A DNA stretch of 64,000 nucleotides from JBMYZL01 sp049610385 (lineage in GTDB: Bacteria > Bacteroidota > Bacteroidia > Flavobacteriales_D > Sanyastnellaceae), in NCBI GenBank assembly GCA_049610385.1, contig JBMYZL010000005.1, positions 1-64,000 of the forward strand, given 5' to 3'. The number at the start of each line of letters is the position of its first letter. The first letter of the stretch is position 1. The translations under genes were made by a program, and so were the position numbers. The notes under the pieces are model-generated. The model was given only the letters and a program-made list of their open reading frames with translations. It was not told the DNA's origin and made no database searches. This document shows positions 15,891 through 24,754 of the stretch, piece after piece.

Positions 15891-18188
15891 CTAATCCTTG
15901 TAACCTCTCAAAATGAGGTGAGGCAACAAATACAGATCAGCCAAAACGGCAAAAAGAAGGGTCAAACTGATGAGGACCCCGATGTAAAAGGTGCCCAAAA
16001 ATGAGCTGAGTCCGAGGGTAATAAAACCGCCACAAAGCATAATACTCGTCAAGATGATGGCCTTGCCAGTAGAACGAAAGGTGCTCGCAACGGCTTCTTG
16101 GGTACTTTTTCCAGCAGCCAATTCCAATCGCAACTTGCTCATAAAATGGATTGTGTCATCCACAGCAATGCCAAAGGCAATGGTGAAAATGATGCTGGTG
16201 GAAACCTTCAAGTCAATGCCGCTCCATCCCATGATTCCTGCAATCATGAGCAGCGGAAGCATGTTTGGTATGAAACTGATGAACACCATTCGGAAACTTC
16301 GGAAAAGCAAGCCGCTGATCAGGGCAATGACTCCAAAGGCAATGGCGAGTCCCGTGACCATATCCGAGGCCAACGATGCGTTGTTGAGGTCGACCAGGGC
16401 TGCAGTTCCTGTGATTACAGGCCGCACCGTCGGATCTTTGAATGTCCTTTTGAACCAAGCGAAAAATGCGGCGTCTTTCTGGGCCAAAGCTTGGGCACCG
16501 ATGTCAGGAACTTTCCCAGAGATTCGGTGCATCCCCACTTCGGCATTGACAAAAGCACGCCATTGGTTCTCTTCATCAAAACGTGAAATCCGTCGAATCA
16601 GTTGATTCAAGTTGGCATCGTCGTGCGGCAGGCGATCGAAGGATTCCTGGTTGCCATTTTGCCACCGGTTGACCGTGCGCAACAGCGTGGCGGCACCAAC
16701 CACGGATCCCACGCCATATTCGTTTCGCAGATGAGACTCGATGGCATCACAAGTCCTCAGGACCTCCGGCGAAAGCGGATCGATGCCGGGGTTGACCTCC
16801 AGAGCCATCTCAAAAGGTCGGACGCCCGCGAAGGCCTTTTCAAAGAAATTGAACTCGAGCCGGAAAGGGTCGTCTTCAGCCAAATCTTCCAACAACAAAT
16901 TGTCCACTTCCATTCGGCTGGTCCCGAACACCGCCAACCCCACGACCACCAAAGTGCTTCCAGCGACGAATTTCCAACGGGGCAATACCCAGTCATAGAG
17001 ACGTTCCAGTTTTCGATTCCAAAAAATGCCTTGTCCGGTATGGTATATGGGTGGAGGTGGAGAGAGCAAGAGGACAGAGGGCAACAAGGTGAAGGCCAAA
17101 ACGTACGCGATTCCCACTCCCACCGCGGCATAGATCCCGAAATCTTGAATGGGAACGATGGATGAGGTCAGCAAGGTCAGAAAACCGATGGCAGTGGTCA
17201 CCGAAGTCAAAAAAGTAGCGAGACCCACCTCACGAAATGCGATTTTGAGCGCTTGGATTTGGGGAGCGCCTGCCCGCAATTCTTCATAATAACGAGTCAA
17301 AATGTGGACAACATCACTCATGCCTACAACGAAAATGATGGTGGGCAACACGATGGTCATCACATCGATGGACTTGCCGGTCAACTCCATGAATCCGAGC
17401 AGCCACAAGCCACTCAAAAGAACAACACTTAAAGGAACAACGATTCCCCACCAAGAACGAAAGGCAATCCACAGAAATACGGAAATCAGCACCAAGGCGA
17501 TGGATACGAAAAGGATCACTTCGCGTTGCATCACCCCGACATAATACGTTTGGGCCACAGCCCGTCCTGCGATGTGCAAACCATCGAAATTGTGGTTGGC
17601 GGTGAGTGCTTGGATGGCTGCAGACAACGTGTCACAACCTGATTTCGAAAGAAATTCCTCGTGAGAGAGCAGAATGGCCAATGCCGTGCCATCAGTTGAG
17701 ACCAAATTCTCAGCATAGCGCGGGTGGGATTTCAAACGTTCAACATCTGCGGTGGTTCGCTCCGGTGAATCGGATTCACCAAAACGGAGCAGGGGTTTTC
17801 GAAAGACGGATCCCCCCATGGCAACAGGTTCTTCAAATTGGGTCGGGGAAAGGACCGATTTTACAAAGGGCAGCTGTTTAAATGACTCGACATAGGCATC
17901 CACCTCGCGCAAGAATGCCTGGTCATCGATTCCATTTGCACGTTCGATGCCGACAATCAAGAAATCGTTGTCTGTGGTAAATCGTTCACGGAACTCGAGA
18001 TAATAGGTTGTGGCTGGATCATTGACAGGAAAAAAGTTCTCAAAATCGTAGTCAAAACCGATTTGGGTCAGGCGCCACCCCAAAAAAACAGTCAATCCAA
18101 AAAGCACGACCAAGGTGCCTTTCGCCAGACTGCGAAGGAATGTTTGGGACTCGGGGCTTGCGGTTTCGGCTTTCGAATGTGACATCAT
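15891..18188 (-). CDS. RND/MMPL superfamily transporter
   Basis: 765 residues. Two repeats of the RND layout: one helix, a large periplasmic loop, then a block of about five helices. The conserved membrane motifs are seen as VVGMSDVVHILTRYYEEL in the first half and IAFGIAVDDTIHFMSKL in the second. There is no outer-membrane channel or adaptor gene nearby, so this looks like a stand-alone MMPL-type exporter (hydrophobic or lipid substrates are typical of the family). The start at 18188 (or the ATG at 18185) follows the dnaK terminator; the open frame reaches 18347 but would cross that hairpin. Substrate unknown. Confidence 0.85.
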   Translation of the reverse strand: MMSHSKAETASPESQTFLRSLAKGTLVVLFGLTVFLGWRLTQIGFDYDFENFFPVNDPATTYYLEFRERFTTDNDFLIVGIERANGIDDQAFLREVDAYVESFKQLPFVKSVLSPTQFEEPVAMGGSVFRKPLLRFGESDSPERTTADVERLKSHPRYAENLVSTDGTALAILLSHEEFLSKSGCDTLSAAIQALTANHNFDGLHIAGRAVAQTYYVGVMQREVILFVSIALVLISVFLWIAFRSWWGIVVPLSVVLLSGLWLLGFMELTGKSIDVMTIVLPTIIFVVGMSDVVHILTRYYEELRAGAPQIQALKIAFREVGLATFLTSVTTAIGFLTLLTSSIVPIQDFGIYAAVGVGIAYVLAFTLLPSVLLLSPPPPIYHTGQGIFWNRKLERLYDWVLPRWKFVAGSTLVVVGLAVFGTSRMEVDNLLLEDLAEDDPFRLEFNFFEKAFAGVRPFEMALEVNPGIDPLSPEVLRTCDAIESHLRNEYGVGSVVGAATLLRTVNRWQNGNQESFDRLPHDDANLNQLIRRISRFDEENQWRAFVNAEVGMHRISGKVPDIGAQALAQKDAAFFAWFKRTFKDPTVRPVITGTAALVDLNNASLASDMVTGLAIAFGVIALISGLLFRSFRMVFISFIPNMLPLLMIAGIMGWSGIDLKVSTSIIFTIAFGIAVDDTIHFMSKLRLELAAGKSTQEAVASTFRSTGKAIILTSIMLCGGFITLGLSSFLGTFYIGVLISLTLLFAVLADLYLLPHLILRGYKD

Positions 18189-18253
18189 CGATGAAGCAGC
18201 ATGTGCTGGAAAAACAACAAAGGAGGGACCTCGAGGTTCGGTGGGGTGCAGGC

Positions 18254-18290
18254 AAAAAAAACACCCGACTTCCGTGGGGAAACCGGGTGT
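18254..18290 (-). terminator. Intrinsic terminator of dnaK
   Basis: A hairpin with stem ACACCCG/CGGGTGT and an inner TTCC/GGAA pairing is followed on the minus strand by eight U (A-run 18254-18261). It lies about 54 bases past the dnaK stop, so the exporter downstream needs its own promoter. Confidence 0.88.
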
Positions 18291-18343
18291 CTTTCGTTTG
18301 GCATCGGATGTGCAACCCAAGGGCGCGATCCGAAACCAAGGAA

Positions 18344-20245
18344 TCACTTCACTTCTTCGAAGTCTACATCTGTGACTTCGGCATCGGCTGCGCCGGTACT
18401 GGCTTCACCTGCATCCGCAGTGGGTTCAGCACCTGGGGCACCACCTTGGGCGTACATGTCCTGGCTTGCAGCCTGGAATGCGGTGTTCAGGGACTCAATT
18501 CCGGCTTTGCAAGCATCCACATCCTTTTCAGCATGGGCTTTTTTCAAAGTGTCCAGGGCTTCGTCAATGGGCTTCCGCTTGTCCTCGGGGATTTTGTCAC
18601 CAAATTCAGTCAGTTGCTTCTCGGTTTGGAATACCAGGGCATCAGCTTGATTGATGACTTCCACTTTTTCCTTGGCAGCCTGATCGGCTTCTGCATTGGC
18701 TTCAGCCTCAGATTTCATCCGGGCAATTTCCTCTTCGCTCAAGCCGCTTGAAGCTTCGATTTTGATGCTTTGCTCCTTGTTTGTGGCCTTGTCTTTGGCA
18801 CTGACATTGATGATGCCATTGGCGTCAATGTCGAAAGTGACTTCGATTTGAGGCACCCCCCTTGGAGCTGGTGGAATATCTGCGAGATGGAATCGCCCAA
18901 TGGTCCGGTTGTCATTTGCCATGGGGCGTTCACCTTGCAACACGTGAATCTCTACACTTGGCTGGTTGTCGCTGGCCGTGGAAAAGGTTTCACTTTTTTT
19001 CGTGGGAATCGTGGTGTTCGCATCGATGAGTTTGGTCATCACACCGCCCATGGTTTCGATGCCAAGGGAGAGGGGGGTGACATCGAGCAACAAGACATCT
19101 TTGACATCACCTGTGAGCACACCGCCTTGAATGGCCGCACCCACAGCCACCACCTCGTCTGGATTGACCCCTTTGGAAGGTTCCTTGCCGAAGTAGGCTT
19201 TAACGGCGTCTTGTACCGCCGGAATCCGAGTGGATCCTCCGACCAAAATGACTTCGTCGATGTCCCCTTTGTCCAAGCCAGCGGCTTCAAGCGCCGAGGC
19301 ACAGGGGTCAATTGTGCGCTTGATTAAGCTGTCAGCAAGTTGCTCAAACTTGGCTCGGCTCATGCTCCGAACCAAGTGCTTGGGCACACCGTCGACCGGC
19401 ATGATGTAGGGCAGGTTGATTTCGGTGGACGTCGTGGAGGACAATTCGATTTTTGCTTTTTCAGCGGCATCCTTCAGGCGCTGCAAGGCCATGGGATCCT
19501 TTGAAAGGTCGAGTCCAGCGTTTTCATCTTTGAATTCAGCAACCAAATAATCGATGATGATCTGGTCAAAATCATCGCCACCCAAATGCGTGTCTCCGTC
19601 CGTTGACAAGACCTCGAAGACACCATCACCCAATTCGAGAATGGACACGTCGTGTGTGCCCCCCCCCAAATCGAACACCACAATTTTTTGGTCGGTGGAA
19701 CGCTTATCCAATCCGTAGGCAAGCGCGGCTGCCGTGGGCTCATTGATGATGCGTTTCACTTCCAAACCGGCAATTTCACCGGCCTCTTTTGTGGCTTGAC
19801 GCTGGGCATCATTGAAGTAAGCAGGTACAGTGATGACTGCACCGGTGACTTCTTGACCCAAGTAGTCCTCTGCAGTTTTCTTCATTTTCTGCAGGGTCAT
19901 GGCACTAATTTCCTGTGGTGTGTACAGCCGTTCATCAATTTTGACGCGGGGGGTGTTGTTGTCACCCTTTACCACTTCGTAAGGAACCCGGGCGATTTCT
20001 TTTTGCACTTCGTCGAACGAATTGCCCATGAAACGCTTGATGGAGTAGACGGTCTTCTGGGGATTGGTGATCGCCTGACGCTTGGCTGGCTCGCCGACTT
20101 TGCGCTCACCGCCTTCCACAAACCCGATGATGGACGGGGTCGTGCGTTTCCCTTCCGCGTTGTTGATGACCACGGGCTCGTTGCCTTCCATCACGGCGAC
20201 GCAGCTGTTGGTGGTTCCGAGGTCGATTCCGATGATCTTGCTCAT
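18344..20245 (-). CDS. dnaK: Chaperone DnaK (Hsp70)
   Basis: 633 residues, the usual length. The ATPase domain opens with IGIDLGTTNSCVAVMEGNEP, followed by the phosphate-2 motif FDLGGGTHDVSILELGDG and the adenosine motif VILVGGSTRIPAVQDAV. The linker DVLLLDVTPLSLGIE leads to the substrate-binding domain, and the acidic tail ends in EVTDVDFEEVK, typical of bacterial DnaK. It refolds and disaggregates proteins in the cytoplasm with DnaJ and GrpE, which are not adjacent. It stands alone between terminators or gaps. The 128-base upstream gap lacks the TAnnTTTG box near the start that other genes show and instead has the inverted repeat at 20316-20329, which suggests different (perhaps heat-shock) control. 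Confidence 0.98.
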   Translation of the reverse strand: MSKIIGIDLGTTNSCVAVMEGNEPVVINNAEGKRTTPSIIGFVEGGERKVGEPAKRQAITNPQKTVYSIKRFMGNSFDEVQKEIARVPYEVVKGDNNTPRVKIDERLYTPQEISAMTLQKMKKTAEDYLGQEVTGAVITVPAYFNDAQRQATKEAGEIAGLEVKRIINEPTAAALAYGLDKRSTDQKIVVFDLGGGTHDVSILELGDGVFEVLSTDGDTHLGGDDFDQIIIDYLVAEFKDENAGLDLSKDPMALQRLKDAAEKAKIELSSTTSTEINLPYIMPVDGVPKHLVRSMSRAKFEQLADSLIKRTIDPCASALEAAGLDKGDIDEVILVGGSTRIPAVQDAVKAYFGKEPSKGVNPDEVVAVGAAIQGGVLTGDVKDVLLLDVTPLSLGIETMGGVMTKLIDANTTIPTKKSETFSTASDNQPSVEIHVLQGERPMANDNRTIGRFHLADIPPAPRGVPQIEVTFDIDANGIINVSAKDKATNKEQSIKIEASSGLSEEEIARMKSEAEANAEADQAAKEKVEVINQADALVFQTEKQLTEFGDKIPEDKRKPIDEALDTLKKAHAEKDVDACKAGIESLNTAFQAASQDMYAQGGAPGAEPTADAGEASTGAADAEVTDVDFEEVK

Positions 20246-20315
20246 ATGTAAATTTTGATGGTTATCGATTGATTTCCTTCGACAATTGGCAAAGGTTGTG
20301 CCGCGGACCTCGAAA

Positions 20316-20329
20316 TGACAGTTGTGTCA
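20316..20329. promoter_or_regulatory. dnaK: Inverted repeat upstream of dnaK
   Basis: TGACA-GTTG-TGTCA, 71 bases before the dnaK start. The arms are short. It is not the CIRCE element. A regulator site is possible but unproven. Confidence 0.3.
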
Positions 20330-20373
20330 GTTTTTTCAAAATTTCATGCCAAATCCGTCATCCCGCGCGAGGT

Positions 20374-21075
20374 TTAACCGACAATTTGTCGCAATTGCCC
20401 GCGTGCATGCCACATCCGGCTGCCATACCAACTGAACGCCTCTCCATCGACCAATCGGTTGGGCAGAGAAAATTCGCTTTGATGCCGGACTTTGAACGGA
20501 AAGGGCTCCGATGGCAACAGCACCTCCTCAACATCTGCTTCCAAGAGCATTTCCGAAGTGACTTCGGGGTATCGAGACAAATGTCCGAATGCATTGGCCA
20601 TTCCCCACCAATTCAAGACATCTGAGATGAACGTGTCTCCCCCAGCTACCATCAAGGGGTCACGCCACACACAATAGGCCACTTTTCGATGCAGGGGTTT
20701 TTGGGGACCCCAAGCGTCCTGAATGCGCGCAATCCATGCCTTTCCCTCAGTGTGATATCCGACAGCGTCGGCGATGCGTTGCATCTCTTCCCAAGCACCT
20801 TGAACCGTCCGAATGTCGGTCAGCAATACCGGGCAAAATTCTGCACAGGCCTCGATTTGTTCCCGGATATTTTCTTCCCGGTTGGCAATCACCAAATCTG
20901 GTTGCAGGGCGGCGATCGCCTCTACTTTCAAGCTTTTGGTGCCTCCAACTTGTGGGGTTTTCCGAATCGCTGAATCAGGATGAACACAAAATTTGGTTCT
21001 CCCGACCAAGTCATTCGACGCCCCGAGATCCCAGATCCATTCGGTCAAGCTGGGCACGCAACTGACAATCCGCAT
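20374..21075 (-). CDS. BtuF-like helical-backbone metal receptor without signal peptide
   Basis: 233 residues. It begins MRIVSCVPSLTEWIWDLGA, followed by GRTKFCVHP, KVGGTKS-like and LKVEAIAALQPDLVIAN blocks, the layout of the BtuF/FhuD-type helical-backbone binding proteins (two lobes joined by a long helix). Those receptors normally bind cobalamin or iron complexes in the periplasm. Here there is no signal peptide or lipobox from the chosen ATG (21075), and the upstream reading to 21135 adds none. No ABC permease or ATPase gene is adjacent. The start is supported by a -7-like box 4 bases upstream. It may be a cytoplasmic binding protein or the sequence may have lost its export signal; ligand unknown. 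Confidence 0.75.
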   Translation of the reverse strand: MRIVSCVPSLTEWIWDLGASNDLVGRTKFCVHPDSAIRKTPQVGGTKSLKVEAIAALQPDLVIANREENIREQIEACAEFCPVLLTDIRTVQGAWEEMQRIADAVGYHTEGKAWIARIQDAWGPQKPLHRKVAYCVWRDPLMVAGGDTFISDVLNWWGMANAFGHLSRYPEVTSEMLLEADVEEVLLPSEPFPFKVRHQSEFSLPNRLVDGEAFSWYGSRMWHARGQLRQIVG

Positions 21076-21079
21076 GGCG

Positions 21080-21087
21080 CAAAGGTC
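21080..21087 (-). promoter_or_regulatory. -7-like box GACCTTTG
   Basis: On the minus strand GACCTTTG lies 4 bases before the ATG at 21075, one base from TAnnTTTG. The same octamer precedes ubiE at 62162. Confidence 0.45.
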
Positions 21088-21192
21088 GATACTTTTTTGA
21101 GGCCATTCTTCTTGAAGTGGTTTTCCGTGTTTCACCTGGTTTCACGGCTCTCCTCTCATCTTTCTGACGTCAAGTGCCCCATTGAACTGCCT

Positions 21193-21200
21193 TACATTTG
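21193..21200 (+). promoter_or_regulatory. -7 box TACATTTG
   Basis: A perfect TAnnTTTG box, 5 bases before the ATG at 21206. It decides against the TTG start at 21182, which would lie upstream of the box. Confidence 0.55.
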
Positions 21201-21205
21201 CGGCC

Positions 21206-22243
21206 ATGGAAACAGTACGGTTTGGTGTCATTGGAGCAGGTCACATTGGGAAACGTCATGCAGAGATGATTCAAAGGCACGCGGGGTGTCGTTTGGTGGC
21301 CATAGCCGATATCCGCACGCCTGAAGATTGTGGAGCAACAGGCATGGACACTCCATGGTACTCGGATGCTCAGGTGATGTTGGATGCCCATCCGGAACTG
21401 GATGTTGTGTGTGTTTGTACACCCAACGGCCTTCATGCCACTCAGGCATTGGCCGCCATTGAATCGGGATGCCATGTCGTGGTCGAGAAGCCCATGTCCT
21501 TGACTCGACGTGAAGGGGAGGAGGTCCTCCATGCGGCACTGGGCCATGGCAAGCAGGTGTTCTGTGTCATGCAGAATCGTTACAGTCCTCCTTCCTTGTG
21601 GCTCAAGGAAATTGTGGAATCCGGTCGATTGGGTCAAATACGGATGGTCCAAATCCAGTGTTATTGGAACCGAGACGACCGCTACTATGGGAAAATCCCT
21701 TGGAAGGGAACCCGTGAGCTCGATGGCGGCACCCTGTTCACGCAATTCAGTCACTTCATTGACATCATGTATTGGTTGTTTGGTGACATCCACCACATCC
21801 AAGGTCGATTTGCGGACTTCAGCCATGCCCACAACACCGATTTCGAAGACAGTGGTTTGTTGACTTTCGATTTCGTCAATGGGGGCATCGGATCATTCAG
21901 TTTCAGTACTTCAGTTGATCGCCAGAACTATGAGAGCAGCCTCACCATCATCGCAGAACATGGCACAGTGAAAGTCGGGGGACAATACATGAATGAGATT
22001 GAGCATTGTGACATCAAGGACTACGAAATGCCTGAGTTGCCTCCATCAAACCCGGCCAATGACTATGGCCACTACAAGGGTTCGGCCGCAAATCATGGTT
22101 ATGTTTTTGAGAATGTCGTGGCGGCTCTGAGTGGCAAAGAACGCATCACAACAAATGCCTTGGAAGGACTCAAAGTGGTAGATATCATTGAAAGGATGTA
22201 CGCTTCCGCTTCCCGTCCGATGAAGTCGGTCACGAGCTCATGA
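21206..22243 (+). CDS. Gfo/Idh/MocA-family sugar dehydrogenase
   Basis: 345 residues. The NAD(P)-binding Rossmann fold opens FGVIGAGHIGKRHAEMIQ; CVCTPNGLHATQALAAIESG and VVVEKPMSLTRREG follow, with the EKP motif of the family. The C-terminal domain contains WRNDDRYYG-like and GGTLFTQFSHFIDIMYWLFG blocks like those of WlbA/WbpB enzymes that oxidise UDP-GlcNAc-uronic acid at C3 during the making of amino sugars for surface polysaccharides. That role is supported by the next genes, a flippase and a glycosyltransferase. First gene of the three-gene polysaccharide module 21206-24727. The exact sugar nucleotide cannot be told. Confidence 0.82.
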   Translation: METVRFGVIGAGHIGKRHAEMIQRHAGCRLVAIADIRTPEDCGATGMDTPWYSDAQVMLDAHPELDVVCVCTPNGLHATQALAAIESGCHVVVEKPMSLTRREGEEVLHAALGHGKQVFCVMQNRYSPPSLWLKEIVESGRLGQIRMVQIQCYWNRDDRYYGKIPWKGTRELDGGTLFTQFSHFIDIMYWLFGDIHHIQGRFADFSHAHNTDFEDSGLLTFDFVNGGIGSFSFSTSVDRQNYESSLTIIAEHGTVKVGGQYMNEIEHCDIKDYEMPELPPSNPANDYGHYKGSAANHGYVFENVVAALSGKERITTNALEGLKVVDIIERMYASASRPMKSVTSS

Positions 22244-22247
22244 TGCG

Positions 22248-23558
22248 ATGAAACTTGCATCTGGTTCTCTGGGTTTTCTGCGCCGTGTTTTGACTTTGTT
22301 TTCCGGCTCACTTCTTGGCCAGATTGTGGGATTTCTCTCAGCGTTTCTGCTGACCCGATTGTTTGGTCCTGAGGATTTTGCGGAATTGGAGTGGTTTGCC
22401 TTGATCCTCTCAGTGGGAATGACTTTGGGTACGGGCCGTTATGAACGTGCTTTTTTGTTGCCCAAATCCGATTCAGACGCACTTGTTCTGGTCCGTAGGA
22501 GTTTTCAATGGGGACATTGGACCGCGTTGGCCTCGGCCATCGGGGTCCTTATTTGTTGGTTTTGGGCTGCTTTTCGGGGTGAAACCGTAAAATGGTGGTG
22601 GGCACTGGTTCCGGTGGGGCTCTGGTTGGCCGTGGCGGGCACGATTTTGGAGTTTTGGTCTCATCGCGAGAAGAAAGCAGCCATTGTGGCGGGTTCCAAA
22701 GTCTCGACAGCCTTGGCGGGTGAGGGGAGCAAACTGGCAATGGGGTGGATGTCCATGCCATCGGGCCTGATATTGGGTGTGGTGCTGGGCCATGTGACCC
22801 GATTGGTTCATTTGGCAAGAGGAAATGCCCAAGCATGGAAGCGCAGGAGACCAGTTTGGCCCTTACCAGAATGGCAACGGAAGCAGGCAATTTTAAGGGA
22901 TTACAAGGAATATCCCACTTGGATTATGGCTGGCGCGATGATGAACCGGGTTTCCCAATGGGTGCATGTGGTGCTGTTGGCATGGGTGGCAGGTCCTGCA
23001 ACAATTGGTGTGATCGGGTTGACCCGTCGAATCGTACAGCAACCGATGGGGATCTTGGCACAAGCTTTTGCTCCGGTGTTTTACCAGCATTTGACAGAGA
23101 AAAGTGAAGATGGAGCTCTGCGCCTGACGATTTTCAAGGGTGCATTGGCATTGGGGGGGCTGGCTGCACTCGCTGTTGGGGTCGTGTTGACATTGCCCAA
23201 GGGCACTTTGGTTTGGGCATTTGGAGTCGGCTGGGAGGATGTGCTGCCCATGCTCGAGTTGTTGATTCCATGGTACGCTTTGGGCTTCGTAACATCCGGT
23301 ATGGCGAATGTGCTCCATCGATTGCGATTACCGAAGTTGGTCACTTTTCTCGATGGGTTTCACTTGTTGCTCGTTTTGTTGGGGTGGGGCTTGGCCCATG
23401 GTTCGTGGCTTGATGCCCCGGAAGACATTCGCCCTGAGTGGCGCGGATTGTGGGGCATTGTTTTGGCCAAGGTCACTTATCACTTGTTGTACCTCGCGCT
23501 CATTTTTGTTGTTTTGCAACGCAGTTCCGGAGAAACTTCATCAACAACCACAAAATGA
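22248..23558 (+). CDS. Polysaccharide flippase (Wzx/MVF-like)
   Basis: 436 residues, about twelve membrane helices. The N-terminus LTLFSGSLLGQIVGFLSAFL followed by LTRLFGPEDFAELEWF is the typical opening of polysaccharide flippases (the second helix and the RLFGPEDFA loop). Such proteins flip undecaprenyl-linked oligosaccharides across the inner membrane. It starts 4 bases after the dehydrogenase and overlaps the glycosyltransferase by ATGA, so the three genes form one transcription unit. Substrate glycan unknown. Confidence 0.85.
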   Translation: MKLASGSLGFLRRVLTLFSGSLLGQIVGFLSAFLLTRLFGPEDFAELEWFALILSVGMTLGTGRYERAFLLPKSDSDALVLVRRSFQWGHWTALASAIGVLICWFWAAFRGETVKWWWALVPVGLWLAVAGTILEFWSHREKKAAIVAGSKVSTALAGEGSKLAMGWMSMPSGLILGVVLGHVTRLVHLARGNAQAWKRRRPVWPLPEWQRKQAILRDYKEYPTWIMAGAMMNRVSQWVHVVLLAWVAGPATIGVIGLTRRIVQQPMGILAQAFAPVFYQHLTEKSEDGALRLTIFKGALALGGLAALAVGVVLTLPKGTLVWAFGVGWEDVLPMLELLIPWYALGFVTSGMANVLHRLRLPKLVTFLDGFHLLLVLLGWGLAHGSWLDAPEDIRPEWRGLWGIVLAKVTYHLLYLALIFVVLQRSSGETSSTTTK

Positions 23559-24727
23559 AAATTGCGAATGTTGTTTTGAACCCATTTACTCGAGACAACC
23601 GGGTGCTGAAAATGGCACGAACGCTTCAGGAAGCAGGACATGATGTCACGGTTTTTGCCCTTTCAGGACCCGGGCTTCCCGAGCGAGAAACGCGACCCGA
23701 GGGATGGAAAGTTCAGCGGATTCCAATTGGAAGCGATCGCTTGCCGCGCTCCCCCATTTTTGGTGCGATCAAGTTTTCAGAATTGATTGTCCGTGTGGTC
23801 CGCATGACCCGATCAGCGGAAATCATGCATTGCAATGATGTCGAGGCCTATGTCATTGGGTTGTTTGCTAAGGCCATCAATCGAGAGTTGAGGTTGGTTT
23901 ATGATTGTCATGAATACGAGGCGGAACGAATTGGCAAACCTGAATGGCAAAAAACCATCATTCGTTGGATTGAACGTCGATTTATTCATCACGCAGATGC
24001 CGTGTTGATGGTCAGTCCCTCCATTGCCCAGGCCTATCGAGAAGACTATGGGCCAAAGCGTGTCTCCAAAACATGGCTGGTCCGGAATGCGCCGGATCCG
24101 GACCCCCATGTGCAGGCCTTGTCATCCGGAGAAAGCCCCAGCTATTTCCGCGATCATTTTGACATTTCTGAAGAGGCCATGATTTTTCTGTATCAAGGCT
24201 CCTTGTCGCGAGACCGTGGCATCGAGCATTTGGTTGAAGCCATGTCCATTCTCACCTCAACCAGAGATGACATTCATATGGTTTTTATGGGATTTGGGCG
24301 CCTGGAGTCTTGGCTTGTAAAGTTGGCCGAGGAACGGAAACACATTCATTTTCACCCGGCAGTGGATTATGAAAAAGTGTTAGCGATTTCAGCCAGTGCG
24401 GATGTGGGCATTGTCTCCACGCAACCCACTTGCAAAAACCACTTGTTTTGTCTGCCCAATAAGTTGTTCGAATACATCCAAGCTGGCATCCCAGTTTTGT
24501 CCAACGCGCTCGTGGATGCGAAATCTTTGCTTTTGCAGTATGGCGCGGGAGTGGCTGTCGACGCTGATACACCAGACTCATGGGCTCAAGCCATGATTCA
24601 CATGCGCGAAACGCCCTTGGATGATTGGCGAGCAGGTGCCCAACGTGCAGGTGCCGAAATCAATTGGCCAACCGAAGCGCGTCAATTGCTGGCGGCATAC
24701 CGTGAGGTCATTTCTTCAATGACGTGA
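23555..24727 (+). CDS. Glycosyltransferase family 4
   Basis: 390 residues. A GT-B fold: N-terminal KIANVVLNPFTRDNRVLKMA and LVYDCHEYEAERIG, and a C-terminal nucleotide-sugar site with IFLYQGSLSRDRGIEHLVEA and HLFCLPNKLFEYIQAGIPVL, where E-x7-E-like acidic residues position the donor. It transfers a sugar from an activated donor to a lipid-linked acceptor in polysaccharide synthesis. The start at 23555 overlaps the flippase stop (ATGA); the frame is open back to 23438 but that region belongs to the flippase. Last gene of the module. Donor and acceptor unknown. Confidence 0.88.
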   Translation: MKIANVVLNPFTRDNRVLKMARTLQEAGHDVTVFALSGPGLPERETRPEGWKVQRIPIGSDRLPRSPIFGAIKFSELIVRVVRMTRSAEIMHCNDVEAYVIGLFAKAINRELRLVYDCHEYEAERIGKPEWQKTIIRWIERRFIHHADAVLMVSPSIAQAYREDYGPKRVSKTWLVRNAPDPDPHVQALSSGESPSYFRDHFDISEEAMIFLYQGSLSRDRGIEHLVEAMSILTSTRDDIHMVFMGFGRLESWLVKLAEERKHIHFHPAVDYEKVLAISASADVGIVSTQPTCKNHLFCLPNKLFEYIQAGIPVLSNALVDAKSLLLQYGAGVAVDADTPDSWAQAMIHMRETPLDDWRAGAQRAGAEINWPTEARQLLAAYREVISSMT

Positions 24728-24754
24728 TGGCCGGCTCGGCTTTTGTCCTCAAAA

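Noticed and set aside
15991..16605. Plus-strand open frame of 204 codons inside the RND exporter
   Set aside because: Antisense to conserved helices of the exporter, with no domain or start signal.
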